This document shows positions 33,498 through 44,380 of a stretch of 64,000 bases of DNA, in pieces. This DNA comes from Excoecaria cochinchinensis. Lineage: Eukaryota; Streptophyta; Magnoliopsida; Malpighiales; Euphorbiaceae. The notes below the pieces were generated by a model. That model made no database searches. It was not told the DNA's origin and saw only the letters and a list, made by a program, of their open reading frames with translations. The stretch spans positions 5,441,501-5,505,500 of the forward strand of contig CANTUQ010000043.1 in the NCBI GenBank assembly GCA_947683425.1, in the 5' to 3' direction. Position 1 is the stretch's first letter. The number at the start of each line of letters is the position of its first letter. The translations under genes were made by a program, and so were the position numbers.

Positions 33498-33604
33498 TTC
33501 TCTCTCCTTTTTTTATATTTTATTTTTCTCTTTTTTTTTCGTTCATTTTTCTTTTGTTCTTTTTCCTGTTCCTTTCCTTTTGTTCTTTTTTTTTCTCTCT
33601 TTTT
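33498..33604. repeat. Pyrimidine-rich tract
   Basis: About 105 bp of T and C with few purines on the + strand. The hydrophobic ORFs read through it (Phe/Leu/Ser) are compositional artefacts. Confidence 0.8.
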
Positions 33605-33659
33605 ATTTTGGATAAGCTTTGTTCAAATCCTGATAGCTCATACTTTTTTGCTCTTCTTG
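33605..33659 (-). pseudogene. pol: Tat-2 reverse transcriptase scrap (- strand)
   Basis: On the - strand the frame gives EEQKSMSYQDLNKAYPK, the same RT motif as at 33396-33497 but facing the other way. It continues the RT start at 45068-45300 across the inserted chromovirus; the two were adjacent before the insertion. Confidence 0.7.
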
Positions 33660-34453
33660 TGTCACACCCCGTTTGCCCCCTAGTAGAATGAGCCATATTT
33701 GTGCATGTGCATTGTGTGAGTTTTGGCATGTGTAAAGGGCATTTTGGGTAGAAATGCATGTTTTAAGAGTTTTGTTAGCATGTGGGTGCATGTGTGGTGT
33801 TAGGGTGTGAATTAGTTGGGTTGCACTTGGGTGTGTTTACTCATATATTTGTAGAGTGTGTTTTGGGGCTGTGCTTGTGTGTGTGTGTTCACACATTTGT
33901 AGGGTATGCCTTAGTTGGGAGAGTCTTGTGTGTATGTGATGCATGTGTTTTGGGTGTGAGTGATCAAATCCCACTAATAGGGAAGTGACACTTGTCTAGG
34001 GTTAGGAAAAAGAAAAAGAAAAAGAAAAGAGAAGAGAGGGAGGCGGTGGCTGCCTGCATTTCCCGTTCCCTTTCCCCTCACTCCCTTCTTCTTCCTTTTC
34101 TCTTCCTCTAAGAACCCTAGCTTGCAATCAAGGCTTAGTTGGTGGGAATTGATCATCCTTTAGCATTTTAGGGGTAAGTCTATTGCATTTGTTTTCATTT
34201 TCTTCAATTGGTTCATCATCTTCTTCATATTTTCTGGATTCAGGTTTTAATCTAGAGTTACTTTGTTGTGGGTTTTGTTGGTTTGATGCTTAGTTGAGCC
34301 TTCTCGTGAGCCAAAGGGCAAAGAGAAGGCGGGATCTAGTGGATCAAAGCATTAGGAGCAAAGGATTTCATGGTTTGGAAAATTTCTTGTTTTTGTATGT
34401 AAATATGTTCATGTATGTGTTCTTAGTGATTTCTAGAAATTGTGTTGTGATAT

Positions 34454-36012
34454 TGTAACACCCCCTACCCATACGTAGGCGATCCCATCCGATAAGGAGT
34501 GAGATGCCGTATGAGTCAAGGTGCCACCAAACAGATACATAGCAAATCATACATTCATTCATGACATATATACCGAAATATGGGATAATTAAAAACTTTA
34601 AGGGAAAAGAAAGCAATAACTGATCAAGCATTAATATAATAAACCATTACAATAATGTTCTGATCACACTAGCTGAAACAAAAGATATTACATAACCAAA
34701 ATATAAGTACAAAAGCGAAAGCTATAACAAAACCGGCAGTCACAACCTATGATTGGCCTCTCTCTTGGCTGGTCACGAGTCGTGACTGGCAGTCACTACT
34801 CGTGACTGGCCTCGCTTCTCTTGGCTGGTCACGAGTCGTGACTGGTAGTCACTACTCGTGACTGGCCTCTCTCCTCTTGGCTGGTCATGAGTCATGACTG
34901 GCAGTCACTACTCGTGACTGGCCCCTCTCTTGCTGGTCACGAGTTGTGACTGGCCTCTCTGGCTGGTCACGAGTCGTGACTGGCAGTCACTACTCATGAC
35001 TGACCTCCTCTCATACTGGTCATGACACACATATCTACTGGAAACGGAAAACTCAATAGGATCGCGATTTTTCCATTCCCAGAATTCCCAGAACTCAACA
35101 ATCAATTCCAAAATGAATCAAAACCATACACATCTCATCTTACCTCCCAGAAGACATCCCATACAATATAAACGGCATAAATACAACTTAGTTCATCAAT
35201 CAAAACAACTAAAATCAAGCATAAACGTAACCAAGTCTCTCAAGAACACAAACCCTAAAAATTACAGTAAGTTCAAATTCAAGTAAATTTCTCAAACAAA
35301 AATCCCAAACCTAAAATTCTTAGCTTCAAATCACTTAGCTCCACTACTCCCAGCAATCTCCTTGCCCTTGGGATCGAGAGGAGCCTTAGCTAAGCATAAC
35401 ATATCAAAGAACACCCAAAAATGCAAACCCTAAGTTAAATCTAAACCCAGAAATTAAGAAGAAGATGAACAAATAGAGAACAAGGTAAGGAATACGATAA
35501 CTTACCACAAGAATGCAAAGAGATGATTAATTCCACCAATAAGACTTGAATCCACACTAGGGTTCTTGGAGAAAAGAAAAGGAAGAAGAAGATGAGGAAA
35601 GGGAAAAACGTGAAGAAGAACACATTCTGTATTTCCCCTTTTTCTTTTTTCTTCTTTTTCTTTTCTTTGCCCTAAACATGTGTTAATTTCCTATTGGTGA
35701 AAACAAACCACTCACACCCAACAAGCATGCACTACACACACCCAATGCACTCCCAACTAATGCACACCCTACAATGGTATGAACACACACACTATGCACT
35801 CCCAACTTAAAACACCCTAATATGATATGTTCAAATGCACACAATCATTTCCCAATTAATTCACACTCTAATGCCAAACATACATCCATATACTAATAAA
35901 ACCCCAAAAACATGCATTTTTACTGAAATACCCCTTATGATATGCCGAACACATGCAAATGCATGCTCACACAGACAGGCTCATACTACTAGGGGGCAAA
36001 CGGGGTGTGATA
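34454..36012 (-). mobile_element. Solo LTR nested in the chromovirus 5' LTR (reverse)
   Basis: Starts (reverse) TATCACACCCCGTTTGCCCCC at 36012 and ends GGTAGGGGGTGTTACA at 34454, the termini of the host LTR's own family. Target duplication GATAT at 34449-34453 and 36013-36017. At 1.56 kb it is about 1 kb shorter than its host; the hairpin-chain core is absent and its palindrome array uses a different word. Confidence 0.93.
34737..35040. repeat. GTCACGAGTCGTGAC palindrome array
   Basis: Tandem units GGCTGGTCACGAGTCGTGAC then TGGCAGTCACTACTCGTGAC then TGGCCTCTCT, repeated about four times with a period near 60-70 bp and some shortened units. Each holds a 15-base palindrome centred on G. Confidence 0.92.
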
Positions 36013-36331
36013 GATATGCTCTTAATATGGCAAGTATGTTATGGGTTTTTGTTTGGGTAAGGTAATTTTGCATGAGCATGGGATTATTGTAGTGAATGTG
36101 AGGATTGATGTGGTTTTGCTGCAAATATATGGGTTTTGATAATCTTTGGGATTGTGAGTTTGAATTGATGTTTGGTGTGAAATTACTTGTTGATACATGT
36201 TATATTATGGGTATTGACGGTGATGGATGGCTGGATTTGAGGTAAGAGACCATTGGAGGTGATTTGTGTGCTTATGGGTGAGTTTGGGAGAGGAAGAAAT
36301 CTGCAGAATTCTGTAGATTTTGGAAATCCAG

Positions 36332-36624
36332 ACTCTATCGCGATCGCGACACTGTCACGAGCATGACAGAGACTGGTGTTCTTGGGCTATGCTGTCGCGA
36401 GCACGCGAGTCTATCGCGAGCTCGCAATGGCGAAAGCTGTTGTGTGCTCTCTGTCGCGAGCGCGACGTTATCGCGATCGCGACAGAGTCAGGCTTCTCCC
36501 CCTCCCAGCAATCGCGAAGTCCACCACGCATGCACAGTGAAGAGACTATGGTCTCTATCGCGAGCTCAACAGACGTCGCGAGCACGACAGATGTTGCGAG
36601 CGCGACAGACGCCGCGAGCGCGAT
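36332..36624. repeat. TCGCGA-word palindrome array (5' LTR copy)
   Basis: Words such as TATCGCGATCGCGACA, CTGTCGCGAGCGCGACG, TCGCGAGCTCGC and a final run CGTCGCGAGCACGACAGATG with two more copies. Preceded by AATTCTGTAGATTTTGGAAA. Confidence 0.9.
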
Positions 36625-36839
36625 AACCCTATTATGATGAATGAGTTTTTCTCTTGGTGTGTGTTGTTTTGAACTCCAGTTTCTTTTGGCGACTATGAAT
36701 CTTATATCTGTTAACGTGTGAATTATTCGAATGCGAATACATGATTTGAATATACCTATATGTATGTATATATATATACATGATTTTGGGATATATGGAA
36801 TGAATTGAATGGATTATGCATAACCTGCTAGAGTCAGTT

Positions 36840-37081
36840 TAGTGGATAGTTAGGCATGCCTAATAGAGTCTTATAGCTGCAGCCTCTGTTCAGTTTGGAC
36901 CCCGATCAGGTCCCGTTTGGTTCCTCGCGAACCCTTTAATGTGTTTGGATCTTGTTTAAGGTCCCTTAGTAAAATGTTTTGTAAATGGCAAAGTAAAATG
37001 ATTTGCGATTTGTACCCGTAAGGTACAGTCAGTAATCGGCTAGTACCCGTAAAGTACTGTCCGTTCACTCGTTATCCACTA
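36840..37081 (+). promoter_or_regulatory. Conserved LTR hairpin-chain core
   Basis: TAGTGGATA at 36840-36848 pairs with TATCCACTA at 37073-37081. Inside, in order: TTAGGCATGCCTAA palindrome (36850), AGAG/CTCT (about 36864-36886), GGACC/GGTCC (36897-36913), GGTTC/GAACC (36919-36933), GGATCTT/AAGGTCC with one G-U pair, GTACC/GGTAC (37012-37026) and AGTAC/GTACT. An RNA or DNA structural role is inferred, not shown. Confidence 0.72.
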
Positions 37082-37318
37082 CCTCAAGTCAGTAGGTGCT
37101 TAATTGCTTTGATCTATTCTGATAATTGTGAGAATGTTTTATCCAAATGTGTACCATGATGAGTTAAGGTGAATGCAATTATGTATTATCAAACATATGA
37201 CTATTTGTGTTCGCGTATTCATATTTATATCTAATGTGTATTTCTGATTATGCCATTTGTATGCGTTATGCTTGACGACCATTGTGAATGGCCGTTCTTT
37301 TTCATGTGTGTTTCCCCA

Positions 37319-37357
37319 CTAAGCGTTTATTGCTTAGCACGGTGTGTTTACACGTGC
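37319..37357 (+). promoter_or_regulatory. Paired hairpins before GTGCAGGT
   Basis: CTAAGC-loop-GCTTAG then GCACG-loop-CGTGC followed by AGGT. About 400 bp before the LTR end, perhaps within the R or U5 region. Confidence 0.7.
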
Positions 37358-37768
37358 AGGTACGGAAAGAGTTTTGCCTTGGGAGGGTTGTCGCAGCCAA
37401 GCTAACACAGCAAAGTTTAGTGTAGGACTTGATCTTTTGTAGTTCGATGATTCTTTTTGTATAGAACTCTCTTATGTTAGTTTTGTGATAGCTTCCGCTT
37501 CTATATCTGTAATTTTGGATATGTAATTATCTTTTGTACCTTTGGGTTGATCAAACAGTAATGTAATGTTTTCCGTTATATTAATGCATGATCAACTTCT
37601 TTCATGAATGATTTTGTAAAGCTTTTATTACCCTGTCTTTAAGTATGTATGTTGTCTTTGAATGAATATATGTATTCTGTATCTGTGCGGTGGCACCTTT
37701 ACCCATACGGCATCTCACTCCTTATCGGATGGGATCGCCTACGTATGAGTTGGGGGTGTTACAAGTTG

Positions 37769-37781
37769 TGGTATCAGAGCC
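37769..37781 (+). promoter_or_regulatory. Primer-binding site, initiator-Met tRNA
   Basis: TGGTATCAGAGCC, five bases after the LTR end. Confidence 0.92.
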
Positions 37782-37880
37782 CGGTTTAGGTGTTTCTGGG
37801 TGTTATTAAAGTGATGGTGTGTATAGATGTGTCTATGTCTAGGGCTGTGTTGGCTGATGTGATTCTCTTTGTTTGATTAG

Positions 37881-37962
37881 ATGGCTTCTAATTCTTCTCG
37901 TGGATTACTTGAGGAGTTCGCATGGCTTCTAATTCTTCTCGTGGATTACTTGAGGAGTTCGC
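37881..37962 (+). repeat. 41-bp tandem duplication at the gag start
   Basis: Two identical 41-bp copies, each beginning ATGGCTTCTAATTCTTC. As 41 is not a multiple of three, only the second ATG (37922) is in the gag frame; the first would read a short unrelated peptide. Confidence 0.95.
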
Positions 37963-39120
37963 AGAAAGTGTGAACCCTCAAGCTAGGAATCCTTCCATTA
38001 CTGTATCGGCTTAAGCTGCTAGGGTCCAGCCCAAGGCCACTGCCATGCCTTTTGAAGCCATATTTAGGCTATCACAGGACATAGCGAGGGTCTTGGAGAG
38101 AGTGGTTGCCCCCAAGCCTCCCATGGAGAACTTAAAAAGAGCTGGGGCTGAAGACTTTTATGGAACTGGGTTGGATGAATCTGAGTTAGCAGAGAGGTGG
38201 TTGGATAAGGTGAAGAGGGCTTTGAGAGAAGTTAAGTGTCCTCCGGATCTGCAAGCAGAGTGTGCCGTGGCCTTGCTTCAAGGGTCGGCGTATGAATGGT
38301 GGGAACTAGTGTGCAGACAACCTCAGATGCCCGATCCTGTTACATGGGAGTTCTTTGTTGAGGAATTCACGAAGAAGTATGTAACTCAGACTTACAAGGA
38401 TGCGAGATGGGCGCAGTTTCTGAGTTTGAAGCAAAGAGCTATGTCGGTTTCAGATTATGAGAAAGAGTTTAACCGGTTGTCCCGATATGCTCCGCAAGGG
38501 GTCATGACAGATGATTTTTGATGCAAGCATTTTGAGGCTGGCTTGAATGAGTCCTTAAGGGTAACTTTGATCTCCTTGATGAGCACACCAGGGGTGAGCT
38601 ACTATCAGATTGCAGATGCTGCCATGAGAGCTGAAAGGTCAGAGTCAGTGCTGAGAGAGAGAGCTCAGAGGAGGAATCAGTCTCGGGGTGGTTCTTCTTC
38701 TTCTCTATCGGGTAAGAGAGCTAGGGATCCGCAAGATCAGTTATCATCTGGTTCAGCTGCGAGGGGTAGAAGGCAAGGTTCAGAGCTGAGTCTGGTTCTG
38801 GCAGGGGTGGTAGGTCTGAGCCTATGACTATTTGTTCGCACTGCGGTAAGGCTCACCGGGGTGAGTGTAGGTGGCTCACTGGTGGGTGTTTTAGATGTGG
38901 AAGCACCAAGCATCGTCTGGCTAGTTCTCCACAGATAAGTGATGATTCAGGTCCACAGAGAGGGGCTATGGAGTTGGATCTAATGCTACCCAGGCTACTT
39001 GTGGTAGGGGCCGAGGCAGAGGTCGAGACGGTCGGCCTAGAGATGGAGCTGCTTCGGAGACAGTTGAGCGTCCTCCACCGGTCGCAGCCAGAGCTTATGC
39101 TGTGAGAGCTACAGACGAGT
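37922..39120 (+). pseudogene. gag: Chromovirus Gag
   Basis: Starts MASNSSRGLLEEFAESVNPQ at 37922; an in-frame TAA lies at about 38012. The capsid domain is clear: DFYGTGLDESELAERWLDKV, then QGSAYEWWELVCRQP, WEFFVEEFTKKYV and VSDYEKEFNRLSRYAP. TGA at 38519 interrupts FEAGLNESLRVTL. After a shift near 38810 come the zinc knuckles CSHCGKAHRGEC and CFRCGSTKHRLASS, where the last Cys of the second is replaced by Ser. The C-terminal linker to protease is degenerate. The length of about 400 codons fits Tekay/Del Gag. Confidence 0.92.
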
Positions 39121-39480
39121 AGGATGCCCCTGATGTGATTGCTGGTAAGTTCCTACTCCATGACACTAAATTTATGCTCTAATAGACCCTGGTTCCACAC
39201 ACTCATATTTGTGCACGGATAAGATTATTGATAAGTTGCATGTGGTAGATCAGTTAGACTATGAGATTTGTGTGACCAATCCATTAGGGCATAGTGTCAA
39301 TGTGAGTAGAGTTTATAGGAGTTGTCCTCTATTGGTTGAGGGAGTCGAGTTTCCCACGGACTTGATAGAGTTGCCTTTCAGAGAGTTTGATCTGATTTTG
39401 GGTATGGACTGGTTGGGTAAGCATCAGGCTGTGGTTGATTGCATAGGAAGACCTTTGTGCTTCAGGATAGGAACAGATTT
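39121..39480 (+). pseudogene. pol: Chromovirus aspartic protease
   Basis: Cleaves the polyprotein. It begins with DVIAGKFLLHDTKF; a one-base shift near 39178 is followed by the active-site motif IDPGSTHSYLCTDK. Then VYRSCPLLVEGVEFPTDLIE and FDLILGMDWLGKHQAVVDC, the typical C-terminal half (GMDWL). The active site has DPGS where most families have DTGA or DSGA, a form common in plant chromoviruses. Another shift near 39455 leads into the RT linker. Confidence 0.88.
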
Positions 39481-41017
39481 CTAGTATTTGTAAAAGGTTT
39501 GGGTGCTAGTTTTGTGAATAATGTGATCTCAGCGATGCAAGCTAAGAGATTTATTAGGAAGGGTTGTGAGGCCTTCCTAGCTGTGGTTTTGGATTCCAAG
39601 AGGGATCAAGTTAAGATTGAGAATATCCCTGTGGTACGAGAGTTTAGTGATGTTTTCCCGAGTGATTTACTTGGGTTGCCTCCAGAAAGAGAAGTTGAGT
39701 TAGCCATTGAGATTATGCCGGGTACCGCACCTGTATCGAAAGCACCTTATCGGATGGCTCCTGTAGAGTTGAGGGAACTTAAAAATCAACTACAAGAGCT
39801 ATTGGATAAGGGGTTTATTCGACCCAGCATATCTCCTTAGGGAGCTCCGATTTTGTTTGTTAAAAAAAAGGATGGATCCTTGAGGATGTGTATCGACTAC
39901 AGGCAGATCAATAAGGTTACAGTGAAGAATAAGTATCTGTTGCCTAGAGTCGAGGATTTGTTTGATCAGCTTCGGGGTACAGGTGTGTTTTCCAAGATAG
40001 ATCTTCGATCGGGGTATTATCAGCTTCGGGTCAAGGATGAGGATGTGGTTAAGACTGCATTTCGGACTCGGTATGGTCATTATGAGTTCCTTGTGATGTC
40101 GGTTTGACTAATGCTCCAGCGGCATTCATGGATTTGATGAACAGAGTGTTTAGGCCATACCTAGATCGATTTGTAATGGTGTTTATAGACGATATCTTGG
40201 TGTATTCCAAGGATGAGACCGAGCATGAGGAGCATCTTAGGATGGTTTTGCATGTTTTGAGAGATCATCGATTGTTTGCTAAGCTTAGCAAGTGTGATTT
40301 TTGGCTTCGGGAAGTGTCATTTTTGGGCTATATAGTTTCAGCTAAGGGTATCCAAGTGGATCCGGCCAAGATTGAGGCAATAGTGGATTGGAAAGCGCCT
40401 ACGAATGTTCAGGAAGTGCGGAGTTTCCTCGGTTTGGCGGTTTATTACCGTCGGTTTGTTAAGGGTTTCTCAGTGATTGCCGCCCCGATGACTAGATTAT
40501 TGAGGAAAGGGGTCAGATTTGAGTGGCCAGATCGATGTCAGACTTGTTTTGAGCAGTTGAAGAAGTTGTTAGTTGAAGCTCCTATACTGACTCAACCCAT
40601 CTCGAGTAAGGAGTTTGTTATGTATAGTGATGCTTCAGGTGTTAGTCTGGGTTGTATTCTGACGCAAGAAGGTAAGGTGGTAGCTTACGCTTCTCGACAG
40701 CTAAAGCCGCATGAGAGGAATTATCCGACGCATGATTTAGAGTTAGCGGCTGTGATTTTTGCTTTAAAGATTTGGTGCCATTATCTATATGGGGAGAGAT
40801 GTATGATCTTTACGGATCATAAGAGTTTAAAGTACCTCTTCACGCAGAAGGAGTTGAATATGAGACAGCGTCGTTGGCTCGAGTTGTTTAAGGATTACGA
40901 CTGCATTGTGGATTACCATCCAGGTAAGTCCAATGTAGTCGCGGATTCTTTGAGTCGGAAGTTGGTTTCAGCTTTATTTCTAAGGCAATTTGATGGAGGT
41001 TTGGCTCAGATGGAGCT
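39481..41017 (+). pseudogene. pol: Chromovirus reverse transcriptase and RNase H
   Basis: Motifs in order: REFSDVFPSDLLGLPPEREV, APYRMAPVELRELKNQL, FVKKKDGSLRMCIDYRQINK, FSKIDLRSGYYQLRV, then a 4-bp loss near 40099 that removes part of PFG and shifts the frame, TNAPAAFMDLMNRVF, the catalytic FIDDILVYSK (about 40180), FLGYIVSAKGI and SFLGLAVYYRRFVKGF. RNase H: VMYSDASGVSLGCILTQ, YPTHDLELAAVIFALKIW, IFTDHKSLKYLFTQKELN and VVADSLSRK. A TAG at 39838 lies between the RT linker and the KKKDG block. The active-site Asp residues are kept, but stops and shifts make it non-functional. Confidence 0.95.
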
Positions 41018-42509
41018 TTGATAGCTCAGTTGAGAGTCAAGCCTACCTTGAGGCAGAGGTTAGTTGATGCTCAGAGGAATGATGAGAAGCTTCAGCGGAT
41101 TATGCAAGAAGTCAGTTTGGGCAAGCAGTCAGAGTTTTCAGTTCAAGATGGGGTCCTTCTGTTCAGAAACCGTTTGTGTGTACCAGATAATGAGGAGTTA
41201 AGAAGTCAGCTGTTGAATGAGGTGCATAGCACAGTTTTCACTATGCATCCTGGTAGTGAGAAGATGTACAGGGACATGAAATAGTTCTATTGGTGGTCTG
41301 GTATGAAGAGGGATATAGTGGATTTTGTGTCCAAGTGCCTGACATGTCAGCAGGTAAAGGCTGAGCACCACGTCCCTTCGGGATTACTCACGCCTTTGTC
41401 CATTCCCGAATGGAAATGGGATGACATCGCCATGGATTTTATTTACGGGTTGCCTTTGACTCATAAGAAGCATGACTCAATATGGGTGATAGTGGACCGG
41501 CTTACGAAGTCAGCTCACTTCTCGCCAGTGAGAGTGGATTATTCGATGGACAGATTGGCCAGTATCTATGTGGATGAGATAGTTAGGTTGCATGGAGTGC
41601 CATTGTCCATAGTTTCAGACCGGGACCCAAGGTTCACATCTAAGTTTTGGAAAGAGTTGCAAAGAGTTTTGGGTACCAAGTTGAATTTCAGTACAGCGTT
41701 CCATCCTAAGACAGATGGTCAGTCCGAGCGAGTTATACAGATTCTGGAGGATATGCTGAGAACTTGTGTCTTGGACTTTCCAGGTAGTTGGGACAAATGG
41801 GTGTCGCTTATGGAGTTTGCCTATAATAACAGTTATCAGTCGAGCATTGGTATGGCACCGTATGAGGCTTTGTATGGTCAGCAGTGTAGCACTCCGATTT
41901 GTTGGACCGAGCTATCCGAGCGATCAGTGATTGGGCTAGAATTGGTTAAGGATACAGAGGAAAAGATCAGAGTTATGCAGCGGAACTTGAAGGCAGCTAA
42001 GGATCGATAAAAGTCATATGCGAACCTTAAGAGGAAAGATGTGCGGTTTGAAGTTGGGGACAAAGTCTTCCTTAAGGTGTCGCCTTGGAGGAAAGTGCTT
42101 CGGTTTGGAAAGGGAAAGCTTAGTCCTCGCTTCATTGGTCCGTATGAGATTTTGGCTAGAGTTGGCCCGGTTGCTTATAGATTGGCTTTGCCAATGGAGT
42201 TATCGAAGTTGCATGACGTGTTTCATGTTTCAATGCTTCGTCGGTACCGATCAGATCCATCGTATGTTTTGTCAGTGCAAGAGGTGCAAGTTCAGCCTGA
42301 TTTTTTGTATGAAGAACCAAGAGCTATTCTAGCTCGAGAAGTGAGACAGCTGAGAAGCAAGCAGATTTCGCTAGTTAAAGTGTTATGGAATCACCATGGG
42401 GTTTAGGAAGCGACTTGGGAGCTAGAAGAATCGATGAGAGTTCAGTACCCGCATTTGTTCAGATCAGGTGAGAATTTCGAGGATGAAATTCCTGTTAGTA
42501 GGGGAGAGT
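41018..42509 (+). pseudogene. pol: Chromovirus integrase with chromodomain-like tail
   Basis: Joined to RNase H through a frameshift near 41010. The zinc domain has EVHSTVFTMHPG and CLTCQQVK, with a TAG at 41282 between them. Core: AMDFIYGLP (Asp), SDRDPRFTSKFW (Asp), TDGQSERVIQ (Glu). After AKDR a TAA at 42008, then EVGDKVFLKVSPWRKVLRFG, GKLSPRFIGPYEI and LHDVFHVSMLRRY. The end, AILAREVRQLRSKQ with VKVLWNHHGV and EATWE, has the pattern of the integrase-linked chromodomain of the CHD type; a TAG at 42404 splits it. The frame ends FEDEIPVSRGEL, running into the 3' LTR. Confidence 0.94.
42491..42509 (+). promoter_or_regulatory. Polypurine tract
   Basis: TTAGTAGGGGAGAGT immediately precedes the 3' LTR start TGTCACACC and primes plus-strand DNA synthesis. 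Confidence 0.85.
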
Positions 42510-43610
42510 TGTCACACCCTGTTTGGCCCCTAGTAGAATGAGCCATGTTTGTGCATGTGCATTGTGTGAGTTTTGGCATGTGTAAAGGGCATTTTGGGTA
42601 GAAATGCATGTTTTAAGAGTTTTGTTAGCATGTGGGTGCATGTGTGGTGTTAGGGTGTGAATTAGTTAGGTTGCACTTGGGTGTGTTTACTCATATGTTT
42701 GTAGAGTGTGTTTTGGGGCTGTGCTTGTGTGTGTGTGTTCACACATTTGTAGGGTATGCCTTAGTTGTGAGAGTCTTGTGTGTATGTGATGCATGTGTTT
42801 TGGGTGTGAGTGATCAAATCCCACTAATAGGGAAGTGACACTTGTCTAGGGTTAGGAAAAAGAAAAAGAAAAAGAAAAGAGAAGAGAGGGAGGCGGTGGC
42901 TGCCTCCATTTCCCGTTCCCTTTGCCCTCACTCCCTTCTTCTTCCTTTTCTCTTCCTCTAAGAAACCTAGCTTGCAATCAAGGCTTAGTTGGTGGGAATT
43001 GATCATCCTTTAGCATTTTAGGGGTAAGTCCATTGCATTTGTTTTCATTTTCTTTAATTGGTTCATCATCTTCTTCATATTTTTTGGATTTGGGTTTTAA
43101 TCTAGAGTTACTTTATTGTGGGTTTTGTTGGTTTGATGCTTAGTTGAGCCTCCTTATGAGCCAAAGGGCAAAGAGAAGGCGGGATCTAGTGGATCAAAGC
43201 ATTAGAAGCAAAGGATTTCAAGGTTTGGGAAATTTCTTGTTTTTGTATGTAAATATGTTCATGTATGTGTTCTTGGTGATTTCTGGAGATTGGGTTGTGA
43301 TATGCTCTTGATATGGCAAGTATGTTATGGGTAAGGTAATTTTGCTTGAGCATGGGATTATTGTAGTGAATGTGAGGATTGATGTGGTTTTGCTGCAAAT
43401 TTATGGGTTTTGATAATCTTTGGGATTGTGAGTTTGAATTGATGTTTGGTGTGAAATTACTTGTTGATACATGTTATATTATGGGTATTGATGGTGATGG
43501 ATGGCTGGATTTGAGGTAAGAGACCATTGGAGGTGATTTGTGTGCTTGTGGGTGAGTTTGGGAGAGGAAGAAATCTGCAGAATTCTGCAGATTATGGAAA
43601 TCCCGACTCT

Positions 43611-43925
43611 GTCGAGATCGCGACACTGTCATGAGCGCAATAGAGACCGGTGTTTTGGGCTGTGCTGTCGCGAGCAGGCAACTCTATCGCGAGCTCGCGA
43701 TAGCGAAAGCTGTTGTGTACTCTCTGTCGCGAGCGCGACAGAGCGCAATGTTGGCCTGTGCTGTCGCGAATGCGCGATTTATCGCAAGCCCGAGATAGCT
43801 ATGTTTAGACTCTCTGTCGCGATCGCGACATCGTCTCGAGCGCGACAGAGCCACCTCCCCGCGATCGCGAAGTCCGTCGCGCGTGCGCAGTGAAGAGACT
43901 ATGGTCTCTGTTGCGAGCACGATAG
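43611..43925. repeat. TCGCGA-word palindrome array (3' LTR copy)
   Basis: Compared with 36332-36624 it has an extra segment with TGTCGCGAATGCGCGATTT and CTGTCGCGATCGCGACATCG, and lacks the run of three GTCGCGAGC...GACAG units at the far end. Confidence 0.9.
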
Positions 43926-44138
43926 CCCTGTTATGCTGAATGAGTTTTTCTCTTGGTGTGTGTGGTTTTGAACTCCAGTTTCTTTTGGCGACTATGAATC
44001 TTATATCTGTTAACTTGTGAATTATTTGAATGCGAATACATGATTTGAATATGCCTATATGTATGTATATATATATACATGATTTTGGGATATATGGAAT
44101 GAATTGAATGAATTATGCATTACCTGCTAGAGTCAGTT

Positions 44139-44380
44139 TAGTGGATAGTTAGGCATGCCTAATAGAGTCTTATAGCTGCAGCCTCTGTTCAGTTTGGACC
44201 CCGATCAGGTCCTGTTTGGTTCCTCGCGAACCCTTTAATGTGTTTGGATCTTGTTTAAGGTCCCTTAAAAAAATGTTTTGTAAATGGCAAAGTAAAATGA
44301 TTTGCAATTCGTACCCGTAAGGTACTATTAGTAATCGGCTCGTACCCGTAAAGTACTATCCCTTCACTCGTTATCCACTA
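44139..44380 (+). promoter_or_regulatory. Conserved LTR hairpin-chain core
   Basis: Same order of stems as 36840-37081, from TAGTGGATA (44139) to TATCCACTA (44372-44380). Confidence 0.7.

Larger units (their letters stand above)
33660..37763 (+). mobile_element. Chromovirus 5' LTR, split by a solo LTR
   Basis: Starts TGTCACACCCCGTTTGCCCCC and ends GGGGGTGTTACA, five bases before the primer site. Removing 34454-36012 and one GATAT copy leaves 2.54 kb that aligns along the 3' LTR. It contains a purine-rich GGAAAAAGAAAAAG tract (about 34003), the TCGCGA array, the hairpin-chain core and the paired hairpins. ORFs inside are not genes. Confidence 0.92.

Noticed and set aside
33415..33691. Phe/Leu-rich ORFs suggesting transmembrane helices
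   Set aside because: Produced by the pyrimidine tract next to an RT scrap.
36320..36637. Arg/Ser/Ala-rich ORFs in the CpG arrays (also 29384-29816, 43540-43920, 24012-24413)
   Set aside because: Open on both strands because the palindromic words lack stop codons; no start context or homology.
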